Both the position numbers and the translations under genes were made by a program. The notes below the pieces were generated by a model. The model saw only the letters and a program-made list of their open reading frames with translations. It searched no databases and had not been told where the DNA came from. From an uncultured Eubacteriales bacterium (GTDB taxonomy: Bacteria; Bacillota; Clostridia; Oscillospirales; CAG-272), in NCBI GenBank assembly GCA_900550625.1, contig URSW01000083.1, positions 1 through 7,333 on the forward strand: 7,333 nucleotides of DNA, given 5' to 3'. Below, piece after piece: positions 1-6,124 of this stretch. Positions within the stretch are counted from its first letter, which is position 1; each line of letters begins with the position of its first letter.

Positions 1-710
1 TAAATCAGCCGAAGGTGCTTCTCCTCGACGAGCCGCTCGCGGCGCTCGACCTCAAGCTGAGAAAGGATATGCAGAACGAGCTGAAGAATATGCAGAAAAA
101 GCTCGGCATAACCTTCATCTACGTCACGCACGATCAGGAGGAGGCACTGTCGATGTCCGACACCGTCGTCGTCATGAACGAGGGTACGGTTCAGCAGATC
201 GGCAAGCCGACGGACATATACAACGAGCCGCAGAATGCGTTTGTCGCGGATTTTATCGGAGAGTCGAACATTATCGACGGAAGAATGCTGCGCGATTATC
301 GCGTGCGCTTTGCCGGACGGGAGTTTGAATGTCTTGATTCGGGCTTTGCGCAGGGTGAGGCTGTCGACGTGGTGATACGCCCCGAGGACGTTGACATCGT
401 GCCGGGCGACGCGGGTCAGCTTACGGGAACGATAACCTCGGTGACGTTCCGCGGAGTCCATTTTGAGATAATTGTCGATGTTCAGGGCTTCAAATGGATG
501 ATACAGACGACCGACGAGCATAAAGAAGGCGAGAACGTGCGCCTGTTCGTCGAGCCCGACGCCATACATATAATGAAGAAGTCGAAGTACAGCGGAATGT
601 TCGGCGACTACAGCTCGTACAGCGATGAGATAGAACACCTGAGCGACCTTGAAGAAGAGCCCGAGGATGACGAAGATCCCGACGGCGAGAATCCGGAGGC
701 GCAGGATTGA
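1..710 (+). CDS. potA: Spermidine/putrescine ABC transporter ATP-binding protein PotA, 5'-truncated by the window edge
   Basis: This is the ATPase subunit that powers polyamine import through PotB/PotC on the cytoplasmic face. The reading frame is open from base 3 and 235 residues are visible, so the Walker A motif, Q-loop and ABC signature lie outside the window. Seen here are Walker B (VLLLDEP, just inside the edge), the D-loop (AALDLKLR), the H-loop (VTHDQEEALSMSD), the DRxxV-like segment ending VQQIGKPTDIYNEP, and a C-terminal TOBE-type regulatory domain (roughly visible residues 100-190, with VVIRPEDVDIV). The last about 30 residues form an unusually acidic tail rich in D and E. The stop overlaps the potB start. 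The assignment as a polyamine rather than other CUT1-like ATPase rests mainly on the potBCD genes that follow. Confidence 0.93.
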   Translation, partial: NQPKVLLLDEPLAALDLKLRKDMQNELKNMQKKLGITFIYVTHDQEEALSMSDTVVVMNEGTVQQIGKPTDIYNEPQNAFVADFIGESNIIDGRMLRDYRVRFAGREFECLDSGFAQGEAVDVVIRPEDVDIVPGDAGQLTGTITSVTFRGVHFEIIVDVQGFKWMIQTTDEHKEGENVRLFVEPDAIHIMKKSKYSGMFGDYSSYSDEIEHLSDLEEEPEDDEDPDGENPEAQD

Positions 711-1531
711 AAAAAACTTCTCTCAGAGCGCGCCTTCTCTCCGCGCCGTATATCGTATGGGCGGCGATCTTTATCGTGGTCCCGCTCTTCATAGTCGTGT
801 ACTACGCTTTTACCGACCGCAGCGGAGCGTTTTCGCTTTCCAACATAACCGCGCTCGCGGATTATAAGGATACCTTTATAATCTCCGTGTGGTACTCGGT
901 GATCGCAACCGTGATAACGCTCGTTATCGCGTATCCGTTCGCATATGCGCTCAGCCGCTTCGGCGCGAATACTCAGCGTATGATGATGCTTCTTGTCATG
1001 CTTCCGATGTGGATGAATCTTCTCATCAGAACGTATTCGTGGATGAACATCCTCGAGCGAAACGGCATAATAAATAATGTGCTCGCCGGTTTCGGGATTG
1101 AGCCGCTCAAGATGATCGGCACCCCCGGCGCGGTCATACTCGGAATGGTGTACAACTACCTCCCGTATATGATCCTGCCGATATATACGGTCATGTCAAA
1201 GCTCGACATAACACTGCTCGAGGCGGCGGACGACCTCGGTGCGAACGCTTTTCAGCGGCTTCGCACGCTTGTCATTCCGCTTTCGATGCCCGGCGTGATA
1301 TCGGGTATAACGATGGTATTCGTGCCGTCCGTCAGCACCTTCTACATTTCGCAGAAGCTCGGCGGCGGAAAGATCATGCTGATCGGAGACGCGATAGAGC
1401 GTCAGATACAGCAGCAGTACAACTACAACCTCGGGGCGTCGATATCACTTGTGCTTATGGTGATGATACTGATAAGCATGGCGATAATGAACCGCTTTGC
1501 CTCCGATGATGCGGAAAGGCTGGTGGTATGA
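707..1531 (+). CDS. potB: Spermidine/putrescine ABC transporter permease PotB
   Basis: This is one of two membrane permease subunits of the polyamine importer, and it pairs with PotC to form the translocation path. The 274-residue protein has about six hydrophobic segments (about 14-36, 60-82, 91-113, 140-163, 194-214 and 245-263). The EAA loop that docks on the ATPase is visible at 172-191 (EAADDLG, then PLSMPG), as in binding-protein-dependent permeases. The start is TTG at 707, overlapping the potA stop as TTGA. A GGAGG at 695-699 sits 7 nt upstream and supports this start, and the next residues (KKTSLRARLLSAPYIVW) fit a PotB N-terminus. The arrangement implies translational coupling to potA. 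Length is typical for the family. Confidence 0.94.
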   Translation: MKKTSLRARLLSAPYIVWAAIFIVVPLFIVVYYAFTDRSGAFSLSNITALADYKDTFIISVWYSVIATVITLVIAYPFAYALSRFGANTQRMMMLLVMLPMWMNLLIRTYSWMNILERNGIINNVLAGFGIEPLKMIGTPGAVILGMVYNYLPYMILPIYTVMSKLDITLLEAADDLGANAFQRLRTLVIPLSMPGVISGITMVFVPSVSTFYISQKLGGGKIMLIGDAIERQIQQQYNYNLGASISLVLMVMILISMAIMNRFASDDAERLVV

Positions 1532-2343
1532 TGAAGCTTCTCGGTAAGATTTTTGCCGCGCTTGTGTTCCTGTTTATCTACGCGCCGCTTTTCGTGATGG
1601 TGTTCTTCTCGTTCAATTCGTCGAGATCGACATCGGTTTTCGAGGGCTTTTCGCTCAAATGGTATACCGAGCTTTTCTCCTCCGGCGAGACGGTCAGGGC
1701 GCTTCAGAACACGCTTATCCTCGCGCTTACCTCCGCCGTTATCGCAACGCTTCTCGGCACGGCGCCAGCCGTGGCTATATTCAAGATGAGACGCGGCGCC
1801 TTCAAAAGCTCCGTGATGACCGTTACCAATATCCCGATGATGAATCCGGATATCGTCACGGGCGTGTCGCTCATGCTGCTTTTCGTATTTATCGGACGCT
1901 TCATCGGCACGCGCAATTCTCTCAGCTTTGCGACAATACTTATCGCGCACATCACCTTCAACCTCCCCTACGTTATACTCAACGTCCTGCCGAAGCTTGC
2001 GCAGACCGACCGTCATCTTTCCGAGGCGGCGCTCGATCTCGGCGCGACCGAGATGCAGGCATTCTTCAAGGTGGTGCTCCCCGCGATTTCTCCCGGAATC
2101 CTTTCGGGATTCCTCATGGCGTTCACGCTTTCGATCGACGATTTCGTGATAAGCTACTATACAACGGGCGCGGATTTCGTAACTCTGCCGCTCAAGATAT
2201 ACGCGATGACGAAAAAAACGGTTAAGCCCGATATGTACGCGCTTTCCACCATAATTTTCGTCACGGTGCTCATGTTGCTTGTGTGCATAAATCTCATGCA
2301 GTTCAAGGCCGAGAAAAAGTCGCACCGCGCCCCTCACAAATAA
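1528..2343 (+). CDS. potC: Spermidine/putrescine ABC transporter permease PotC
   Basis: This is the second permease subunit of the polyamine importer. The 271-residue protein is hydrophobic with about six membrane segments (about 6-29, 59-84, 105-125, 135-155, 188-209 and 238-258). The EAA loop is at 166-186 (EAALDLGAT, then VVLPAISPG). The motif SIDDFVISYYTTG at about 202-214 is characteristic of PotC/CysW-type permeases and distinguishes it from PotB. The start ATG at 1528 overlaps the potB stop (ATGA), with a GGAAAGG purine run at 1513-1519 upstream. A second in-frame ATG at 1531 is an equally possible start and would remove one residue. It belongs to the potABCD operon. Confidence 0.94.
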   Translation: MMKLLGKIFAALVFLFIYAPLFVMVFFSFNSSRSTSVFEGFSLKWYTELFSSGETVRALQNTLILALTSAVIATLLGTAPAVAIFKMRRGAFKSSVMTVTNIPMMNPDIVTGVSLMLLFVFIGRFIGTRNSLSFATILIAHITFNLPYVILNVLPKLAQTDRHLSEAALDLGATEMQAFFKVVLPAISPGILSGFLMAFTLSIDDFVISYYTTGADFVTLPLKIYAMTKKTVKPDMYALSTIIFVTVLMLLVCINLMQFKAEKKSHRAPHK

Positions 2344-2367
2344 TTCTTCAAGGAAAGGATACATTAA

Positions 2368-3477
2368 ATGAAAAAAATTCTCGCTCTTGTCTGTGCCGCT
2401 TCACTTGCCGTTACGCTTTTCGGCTGCTCCTCCGGAAAAGGAGACAGCGGAGATAAAGTATATACCGGAACATATTCGCGCGACCTCGAGGGTACGACGC
2501 TGAACGTCTTCAACTGGGGCGAATACATATCCGACGGATCCGAGGATTCCTTCGATGTCAACAAGGAATTCGAAAAGCTCACCGGGATCAAGGTCAATTA
2601 CAGCTATTACGACAATAACGAGGCGATGTACTCCAAGCTTAAAAGCGGCGCTGTCGCTTACGACATAATCATCCCCTCGGATTACATGATTGAGCGCCTC
2701 AAGAATGAAGGAATGCTCGAAAAGCTTGATTTTTCGAAGCTCGACAATTACAAGTACATCTCCGACGAATACAAGGATCTCTATTTCGACGAGAACAACG
2801 AGTATTCCGTCCCCTACAATGTCGGCATGGTCGGACTGATCTACAACAAAACCATGGTCGAAGGCGAGCCCACAAGCTGGAACATCATGTGGGATTCGAA
2901 GTATGCCGACGACATTCTCACCTTCAACAACCCCCGCGACGCATTCGGCATCGCGCAGTTCCTCCTCGGCCTTGACATAAACTCGAACGATACCGCCGAT
3001 TGGGACAAAGCCGCCGCGAAGCTTACCGAGCAGAATGCCGTACTTCAGGCGAGAGTAAACGACGAAGTGTTCAACAAAATGGAGCAGGGAAACGCCGCCG
3101 TCGCCGCTTACTATGCCGGAGACTACCTCACCATGGCGGAGGTGAACCCCGACCTCGGATTTGTATATCCGGATGAGGGCGTGAATATCTTTGTGGATTC
3201 GGTCTGCGTCCCGAAGGGCGGTCAGAACTACGATGCCGCGATGATGTATATCAACTTCCTCCTTGAACCCGAGGTCGCGCTTGCCAACGCGGAGTACATC
3301 CGCTATGCATCGCCGAACACCGCGGTTATCGACAACGACGAGTATTCTCTCAAAGGAAACGAGTACCTTTATCCCGCGAAGGAAGATATGCCGAAGTGCG
3401 AATACTTCCATGACCTTCCCGAAGATGTAAGATCGTACTACGAAAGTCTTTGGGATAAGGTTCTTGTGTCCGACTGA
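2368..3477 (+). CDS. potD: Polyamine-binding lipoprotein PotD (extracellular substrate-binding protein)
   Basis: This protein captures spermidine/putrescine outside the membrane and delivers it to PotBC. The 369-residue product opens with a lipoprotein signal peptide (MKKILALVCAASLAVTLFGC), whose lipobox LFGC predicts lipidation at Cys20, followed by a polar linker. Family landmarks are NWGEYISDG at 49-57 (compare NWTEYV of E. coli PotD), IIPSDYMIERL at 101-111, VPYNVGMVGLIYN at 148-160, and a D277-S pair in NIFVDSVCVP, where the family has a substrate-contacting Asp. The E. coli Trp next to that Asp appears as Phe275 here, so ligand preference within polyamines is uncertain. A strong AGGAAAGGA ribosome site at 2351-2359 lies 8 nt before the ATG. 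The gene follows potC after 24 nt and is the last gene of the operon. Confidence 0.95.
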   Translation: MKKILALVCAASLAVTLFGCSSGKGDSGDKVYTGTYSRDLEGTTLNVFNWGEYISDGSEDSFDVNKEFEKLTGIKVNYSYYDNNEAMYSKLKSGAVAYDIIIPSDYMIERLKNEGMLEKLDFSKLDNYKYISDEYKDLYFDENNEYSVPYNVGMVGLIYNKTMVEGEPTSWNIMWDSKYADDILTFNNPRDAFGIAQFLLGLDINSNDTADWDKAAAKLTEQNAVLQARVNDEVFNKMEQGNAAVAAYYAGDYLTMAEVNPDLGFVYPDEGVNIFVDSVCVPKGGQNYDAAMMYINFLLEPEVALANAEYIRYASPNTAVIDNDEYSLKGNEYLYPAKEDMPKCEYFHDLPEDVRSYYESLWDKVLVSD

Positions 3478-3481
3478 AATT

Positions 3482-3520
3482 AAAAGCTGCGGAGAGCACC
3501 GTTCTCCGCAGCTTTTCACT
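3482..3520 (+). terminator. Intrinsic terminator of the potABCD operon
   Basis: A perfect 14-bp stem pairs AAAAGCTGCGGAGA (3482-3495) with its complement at 3503-3516, plus a G-U closing pair, around a CACCG loop. It begins 5 nt after the potD stop. The A-rich left foot and T-rich right foot (TTTTCACTTT) are typical of a Rho-independent terminator. Confidence 0.92.
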
Positions 3521-3713
3521 TTGATCCGCACATCGGGCGATTTCTGTGCAGAAACGTCCGACGGTTTGTGCACGGGAAAGCGTGCTGCGTTTTTTCACCG
3601 ATACCTTGCAGGCGAATGCCCGATTTTTTTCGGCTTTCCGGAATCAATACCTTCCGGAGCACGCTCTTGATCTGCTCCGTATTCCTTTTGCCGAAAAACG
3701 CGCGGCGAAGGTG
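3517..3713. other. Intergenic stretch with unexplained hairpins, no gene seen
   Basis: No credible reading frame is present between the pot terminator and the MATE promoter; the small open frames here lack ribosome sites and family-like content. Three inverted repeats can be drawn. The first is a quasi-perfect hairpin at 3533-3561, with TTTCTG/CAGAAA continued by CGGGCG/CGTCCG and one bulged A. The second is GCACG-GGAAAG-CGTGC at 3570-3585, followed by T6 at 3590-3595. The third is TCCGGAA/TTCCGGA at 3637-3658. They might be terminator-like remnants or parts of a small transcript; nothing identifies them. Confidence 0.4.
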
Positions 3714-3742
3714 TTGACAGTGCACATATCATGTGATATACT
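3714..3742 (+). promoter_or_regulatory. Sigma-A type promoter of the MATE transcription unit
   Basis: A consensus -35 box TTGACA (3714-3719) and a -10 box TATACT (3737-3742) are separated by exactly 17 nt. The predicted transcript start is near 3749-3750, immediately before the structured leader. The spacer and -10 box overlap an inverted repeat, ATATCA-TG-TGATAT (3726-3739), that could be an operator. The strength of this promoter fits a gene held off by attenuation in its leader. Confidence 0.9.
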
Positions 3743-3749
3743 TTTATAA

Positions 3750-3829
3750 GGTCATCGGAGGACTTGTAAACGCTTTTGCAACGGTCGGATAAGATGTCGG
3801 GAGCGCCCGGTATTTTATGCGGCTTTTTT
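3750..3829 (+). promoter_or_regulatory. Probable guanidine-IV (mepA-motif) riboswitch, transcriptional ON switch
   Basis: The leader can fold into two hairpins whose tetraloops are fully complementary. Hairpin 1 has an outer stem CAUC/GAUG (3753-3756 with 3793-3796), an inner GAC/GUC stem (3761-3763 with 3784-3786), and a 7-bp terminal stem (3764-3770 with 3775-3781) capped by CGCU (3771-3774). Hairpin 2 is CGGG-AGCG-CCCG (3798-3809). The loops CGCU and AGCG form four kissing pairs. A competing long terminator hairpin (3783-3824) followed by U's consumes the 3' strands of hairpin 1. From family knowledge, the mepA motif lies upstream of clostridial MATE genes, senses guanidinium and uses a loop-loop contact to prevent termination. 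The match to that class is by architecture and context; I could not run a covariance model. Confidence 0.8.
3783..3829 (+). terminator. Regulated leader terminator (expression platform) upstream of the MATE gene
   Basis: Bases 3783-3801 pair with 3806-3824 around the AGCG tetraloop: 18 of 19 positions pair, with one G-G mismatch (3788/3819) and five G-U wobbles. The hairpin is followed directly by a U-tract (3824-3829). Its upper four pairs are the same as hairpin 2 of the aptamer, while its lower part takes bases 3784-3786 and 3793-3796 away from hairpin 1. The two folds are therefore mutually exclusive, the expected arrangement for a ligand-induced antiterminator. Confidence 0.85.
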
Positions 3830-3867
3830 ATGTTCGCATGACCGATAATCTAAAAGGAGCCCGGCGG

Positions 3868-3895
3868 CGGGATATACAATACGGGATATACAATA
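3868..3895 (+). repeat. Exact 14-bp tandem duplication before the MATE start codon
   Basis: The unit CGGGATATACAATA occurs twice without a mismatch (3868-3881 and 3882-3895) and ends 1 nt before the ATG at 3897. The best Shine-Dalgarno-like sequence, AAAAGGAG (3852-3859), lies upstream of both copies, 37 nt from the ATG, which is too far for normal initiation. Without the two copies the spacing would be 9 nt. Confidence 0.9.
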
Positions 3896-3896
3896 T

Positions 3897-5264
3897 ATGA
3901 AGGAAGCCAACTTTACCGAGGGAAAGATCGCGTCCCCTCTTCTCAAATTTACGGTGCCGATACTTCTTGCGATCCTTTTGCAGGCGCTGTACGGCGCGGT
4001 CGATCTGCTCGTCGTCGGACAGTTCGGCTCGGGTGCCGCCGGAGGAATTTCGGCGACAGCCCAGGTTTCGGCGGTCGCCACCGGCAGTCAGATCATGCAG
4101 ACCGTCACGGGTATCGTGACCGGGCTGACCATGGGGACGACCGTGCTGATCGGTCAGCGGATCGGTCAGGGCAAGCCCGAGAAGGCCGCACGCGCGGTCG
4201 GAACGTCGGTGCTGCTTTTTGTCGCACTTGCGGCGGTGCTGACCGTTCTCATGCTCTTGCTTGCGCGCCCGTTTGCGCATCTGATGAACGCGCCGGAGGA
4301 GGCGTTTTCCTCGACCGTGCGGTACGTTGCGGTGTGCTCGGCGGGAATTGTCTTTATCGTTGCGTATAACGTGATAAGCGGTATACTGCGAGGTCTCGGA
4401 GATTCGAAGATGCCGCTTGTGTTTGTTGCCATTGCGTGCGTGGTGAATATCGTCGGCGATCTTGTCCTTGTCGGTCCGTGCGGTCTCGGCGCGACGGGCG
4501 CGGCGATTGCGACAGCGGCGGCGCAGGCGGTGACCGTCTTTATCGGACTTATAATACTCCGCCGCCGGGGATTGCCGTTCCCGTTCTCGGTGAAGAATAT
4601 AAGATTCAATCCCTCCGACACGGTGACGATCCTTCGCCTTGGCTCGCCGATCGCGCTTCAGGACGCTCTTACAAGCGTGTCGTTTCTGATAATAACGGCA
4701 ATCATAAATTCTCTCGGACTTATCGAATCGGCGGCGATCGGCGTCGGCGAAAAGATCGTCGTGTTTATCATGCTGATTCCGATAGCCTTCATGTCGTCGG
4801 TGTCCGCCTTCGTCGCGCAGAATATCGGAGCGGGCAAGGTGCAGCGCGCCCGACGCGCCATGCTTTGCGCGATGGGGATATCCCTTGTGTTCGGCGTTGC
4901 GATGTTCGTGTTTTCGTTCTTTCGCGGAGATATACTTGCCGCGGTTTTCTCAAACGACGGCGAGGTCGTCGCGGCGTGCGCGGAATACATGAAATCGTAT
5001 GCGATCGACTGTCTGCTCGTTTGCATACTGTTCTGCTTCATGGGCTATTTCAACGGCTGCGGAAAGACGCTTTTCGTCATGATCCAAGGTATCGCCGCCG
5101 CATTTCTCGTCCGTATTCCGTTTTCGTATTTCATGAGCCGCCGCACCGGAGTCACGATGCTCCGGATCGGATTTGCGTCCCCTCTTGCGACGCTGCTCAG
5201 TATAATACTCTGTATAATTTACTATTTTGTCACCGAGCGCCGCAGCGTCGAGGCTGCCGAATAA
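3897..5264 (+). CDS. MATE family efflux transporter, mepA-like, probably guanidinium-responsive
   Basis: This is a 455-residue inner-membrane multidrug/toxin antiporter that exports cationic compounds using an ion gradient. Two homologous MatE halves are visible. The first carries the N-terminal EGKIASPLLKFTVPILLA, LYGAVDLLVVGQFG at 31-44, GQRIGQGKPEKAARA at 86-100 and RGLGDSKMPL at 165-174. The second carries AQNIGAGKVQRARRA at 307-321 and NGCGKTLFVM at 386-395. About twelve hydrophobic segments fit the family, as does the length. The start ATG at 3897 is fixed by family-like N-terminal sequence, although its ribosome site is poor because of the tandem repeat upstream. The gene is monocistronic: its own promoter and attenuating leader precede it and a hairpin terminator follows. 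The substrate (guanidinium) is inferred only from the leader; the protein sequence alone supports 'MATE transporter'. Confidence 0.93.
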   Translation: MKEANFTEGKIASPLLKFTVPILLAILLQALYGAVDLLVVGQFGSGAAGGISATAQVSAVATGSQIMQTVTGIVTGLTMGTTVLIGQRIGQGKPEKAARAVGTSVLLFVALAAVLTVLMLLLARPFAHLMNAPEEAFSSTVRYVAVCSAGIVFIVAYNVISGILRGLGDSKMPLVFVAIACVVNIVGDLVLVGPCGLGATGAAIATAAAQAVTVFIGLIILRRRGLPFPFSVKNIRFNPSDTVTILRLGSPIALQDALTSVSFLIITAIINSLGLIESAAIGVGEKIVVFIMLIPIAFMSSVSAFVAQNIGAGKVQRARRAMLCAMGISLVFGVAMFVFSFFRGDILAAVFSNDGEVVAACAEYMKSYAIDCLLVCILFCFMGYFNGCGKTLFVMIQGIAAAFLVRIPFSYFMSRRTGVTMLRIGFASPLATLLSIILCIIYYFVTERRSVEAAE

Positions 5265-5304
5265 AAAAGCGCCGCGCAAACGTCTGTCGTTTGCGCGGCG
5301 CGTC
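5263..5304. terminator. Shared terminator between the convergent MATE and LiaF-like genes
   Basis: A perfect 14-bp GC-rich stem pairs 5269-5282 with 5288-5301 around the loop TCTGT. On the - strand it is followed by six T's (complement of 5263-5268), a strong terminator for the LiaF-like operon. On the + strand the tail is only GTCTTTCG, so it serves the MATE gene less ideally. It overlaps the MATE stop codon and lies 10 nt from the end of the convergent gene. Confidence 0.88.
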
Positions 5305-5310
5305 TTTCGT

Positions 5311-6111
5311 TTATCGGGATATTTCCACGGAGCCGACATTGTTTGCTCCGCTGATGCGAAGAGGCTTGACCGATTTTTCGGTCATTCGGGGCAGCTCGAC
5401 AGAGCCGAGGCTGTTTATGATATCGCCGACTGTGTACCAATCTTCGGGGATATGGATCTCAACGGAGCCCATGTTGTTTGCAATCACAAGCTCGCCGCCG
5501 CCCGTGTAGCGGTTGGTGTTTTCGAAGAATATCTCCACGCTTCCCTTGTCGCAGTTTATCTGTTTCTTTGTGAAGTTCGTGCAGTCGATGTATTTTGTCA
5601 CGCTTGAGAGATGGCAGGTGATATCGCCGCCGTCGTCGTGCTCTGCCGTTTCGTTGTCCCGCTCCTCTGTTTTGTCGGAGAACTCGACATTCAGCGTGCC
5701 GTCGTCCTTGCCGATTTTGAAGTGACGGTTTCTGCCGTGCGTGAGAAGAGAGACCCCGGCGGTCAGCAGTGCGGCGCAGAGAAGGATCGTCCATGAGGAA
5801 TATATGTCCTTGCCGGGCACATGGAGCATTGACGCGAGCTCTCCTTCAAAGAGCAGGAGGATGAACGCGAGCGGGAAGAATATCCTTGCAAAGCGGAGCT
5901 TGACGATCTCCGTTATGAGCCATGCCGCACATAGCACGCCGAGCACGATGCGCACTACGGGAAGTCCGCCGCCGTCGAGATATCCGACGCTGATGCCGAG
6001 TGAATTGAATATCAGGAGCACGGCTGTGCATATGAGCACCACGCCCCAGAAGATGCTTGAACCTGCAAATTTTTTCATTACTTTAACCTCGCAGTCTGCA
6101 AATTTTTTCAT
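5311..6111 (-). CDS. LiaF-like four-TM envelope-stress protein with GSVE repeats
   Basis: This is a predicted membrane protein of the LiaF/YvqF type (cell-wall-active antibiotic response). Family members modulate envelope-stress signalling; the exact role here is unknown. Numbered from the ATG at 6078 (255 aa), it has four hydrophobic segments (about 8-26, 38-58, 64-79 and 94-112), an acidic linker (about 133-150), then a beta-rich C-terminal domain. That domain holds four GSVE motifs at 179, 204, 225 and 249 (GSVEIFF, GSVEIHI, GSVELPR, GSVEISR). Two in-frame starts have equal GAGG ribosome sites 8 nt upstream. The first, ATG at 6111, overlaps the LytTR stop as TAATG and gives 266 aa; the second is at 6078. 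I chose 6111 because of the coupling, but the KKFAGSSIFWGVV beginning at 6078 looks like the family N-terminus. It forms an operon with the LytTR gene. Confidence 0.82.
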   Translation of the reverse strand: MKKFADCEVKVMKKFAGSSIFWGVVLICTAVLLIFNSLGISVGYLDGGGLPVVRIVLGVLCAAWLITEIVKLRFARIFFPLAFILLLFEGELASMLHVPGKDIYSSWTILLCAALLTAGVSLLTHGRNRHFKIGKDDGTLNVEFSDKTEERDNETAEHDDGGDITCHLSSVTKYIDCTNFTKKQINCDKGSVEIFFENTNRYTGGGELVIANNMGSVEIHIPEDWYTVGDIINSLGSVELPRMTEKSVKPLRISGANNVGSVEISR

Positions 6112-6124
6112 TACCGTAACCTCG
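6063..6124 (-). repeat. Imperfect tandem duplication of a ribosome site plus start codon (33-bp period)
   Basis: On the - strand two 29-nt copies (6124-6096 and 6091-6063) differ at only two positions. Each contains CGAGGTTA, then GTAATGAAAAAATTTGCAG, that is a GAGG ribosome site, 8-nt spacing and an ATG. The 33-nt offset keeps both ATGs in the same frame. The first copy also encodes the last LytTR codons and its stop. Confidence 0.93.

Noticed and set aside
1423..2364. A 313-codon open frame on the - strand opposite potC
   Set aside because: Composition is extreme (rich in R, E and H), as expected for an antisense shadow, and the + strand potC with its EAA motif is unambiguous.
2401..3573. 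A 390-codon open frame on the - strand opposite potD
   Set aside because: It is antisense to a clearly identified potD, has no family-like content and no supporting ribosome site; it reflects codon bias of the real gene on the other strand.
3464..3749. Small open frames between potD and the MATE promoter, on both strands
   Set aside because: They overlap the terminator hairpin and the promoter, have no ribosome sites, and their translations resemble no protein I recognise.
3750..3829. Fluoride, purine, ZTP, TPP, guanidine-I/II/III or SAM riboswitch
   Set aside because: None of the conserved cores of these classes is present; the kissing tetraloops plus terminator before a MATE gene fit only the mepA/guanidine-IV layout among classes I considered.
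4436..5509. A 357-codon + strand open frame overlapping the 3' half of the MATE gene
   Set aside because: It is an arginine-rich out-of-frame shadow running through the shared terminator into antisense of the LiaF-like gene; no plausible start signal.
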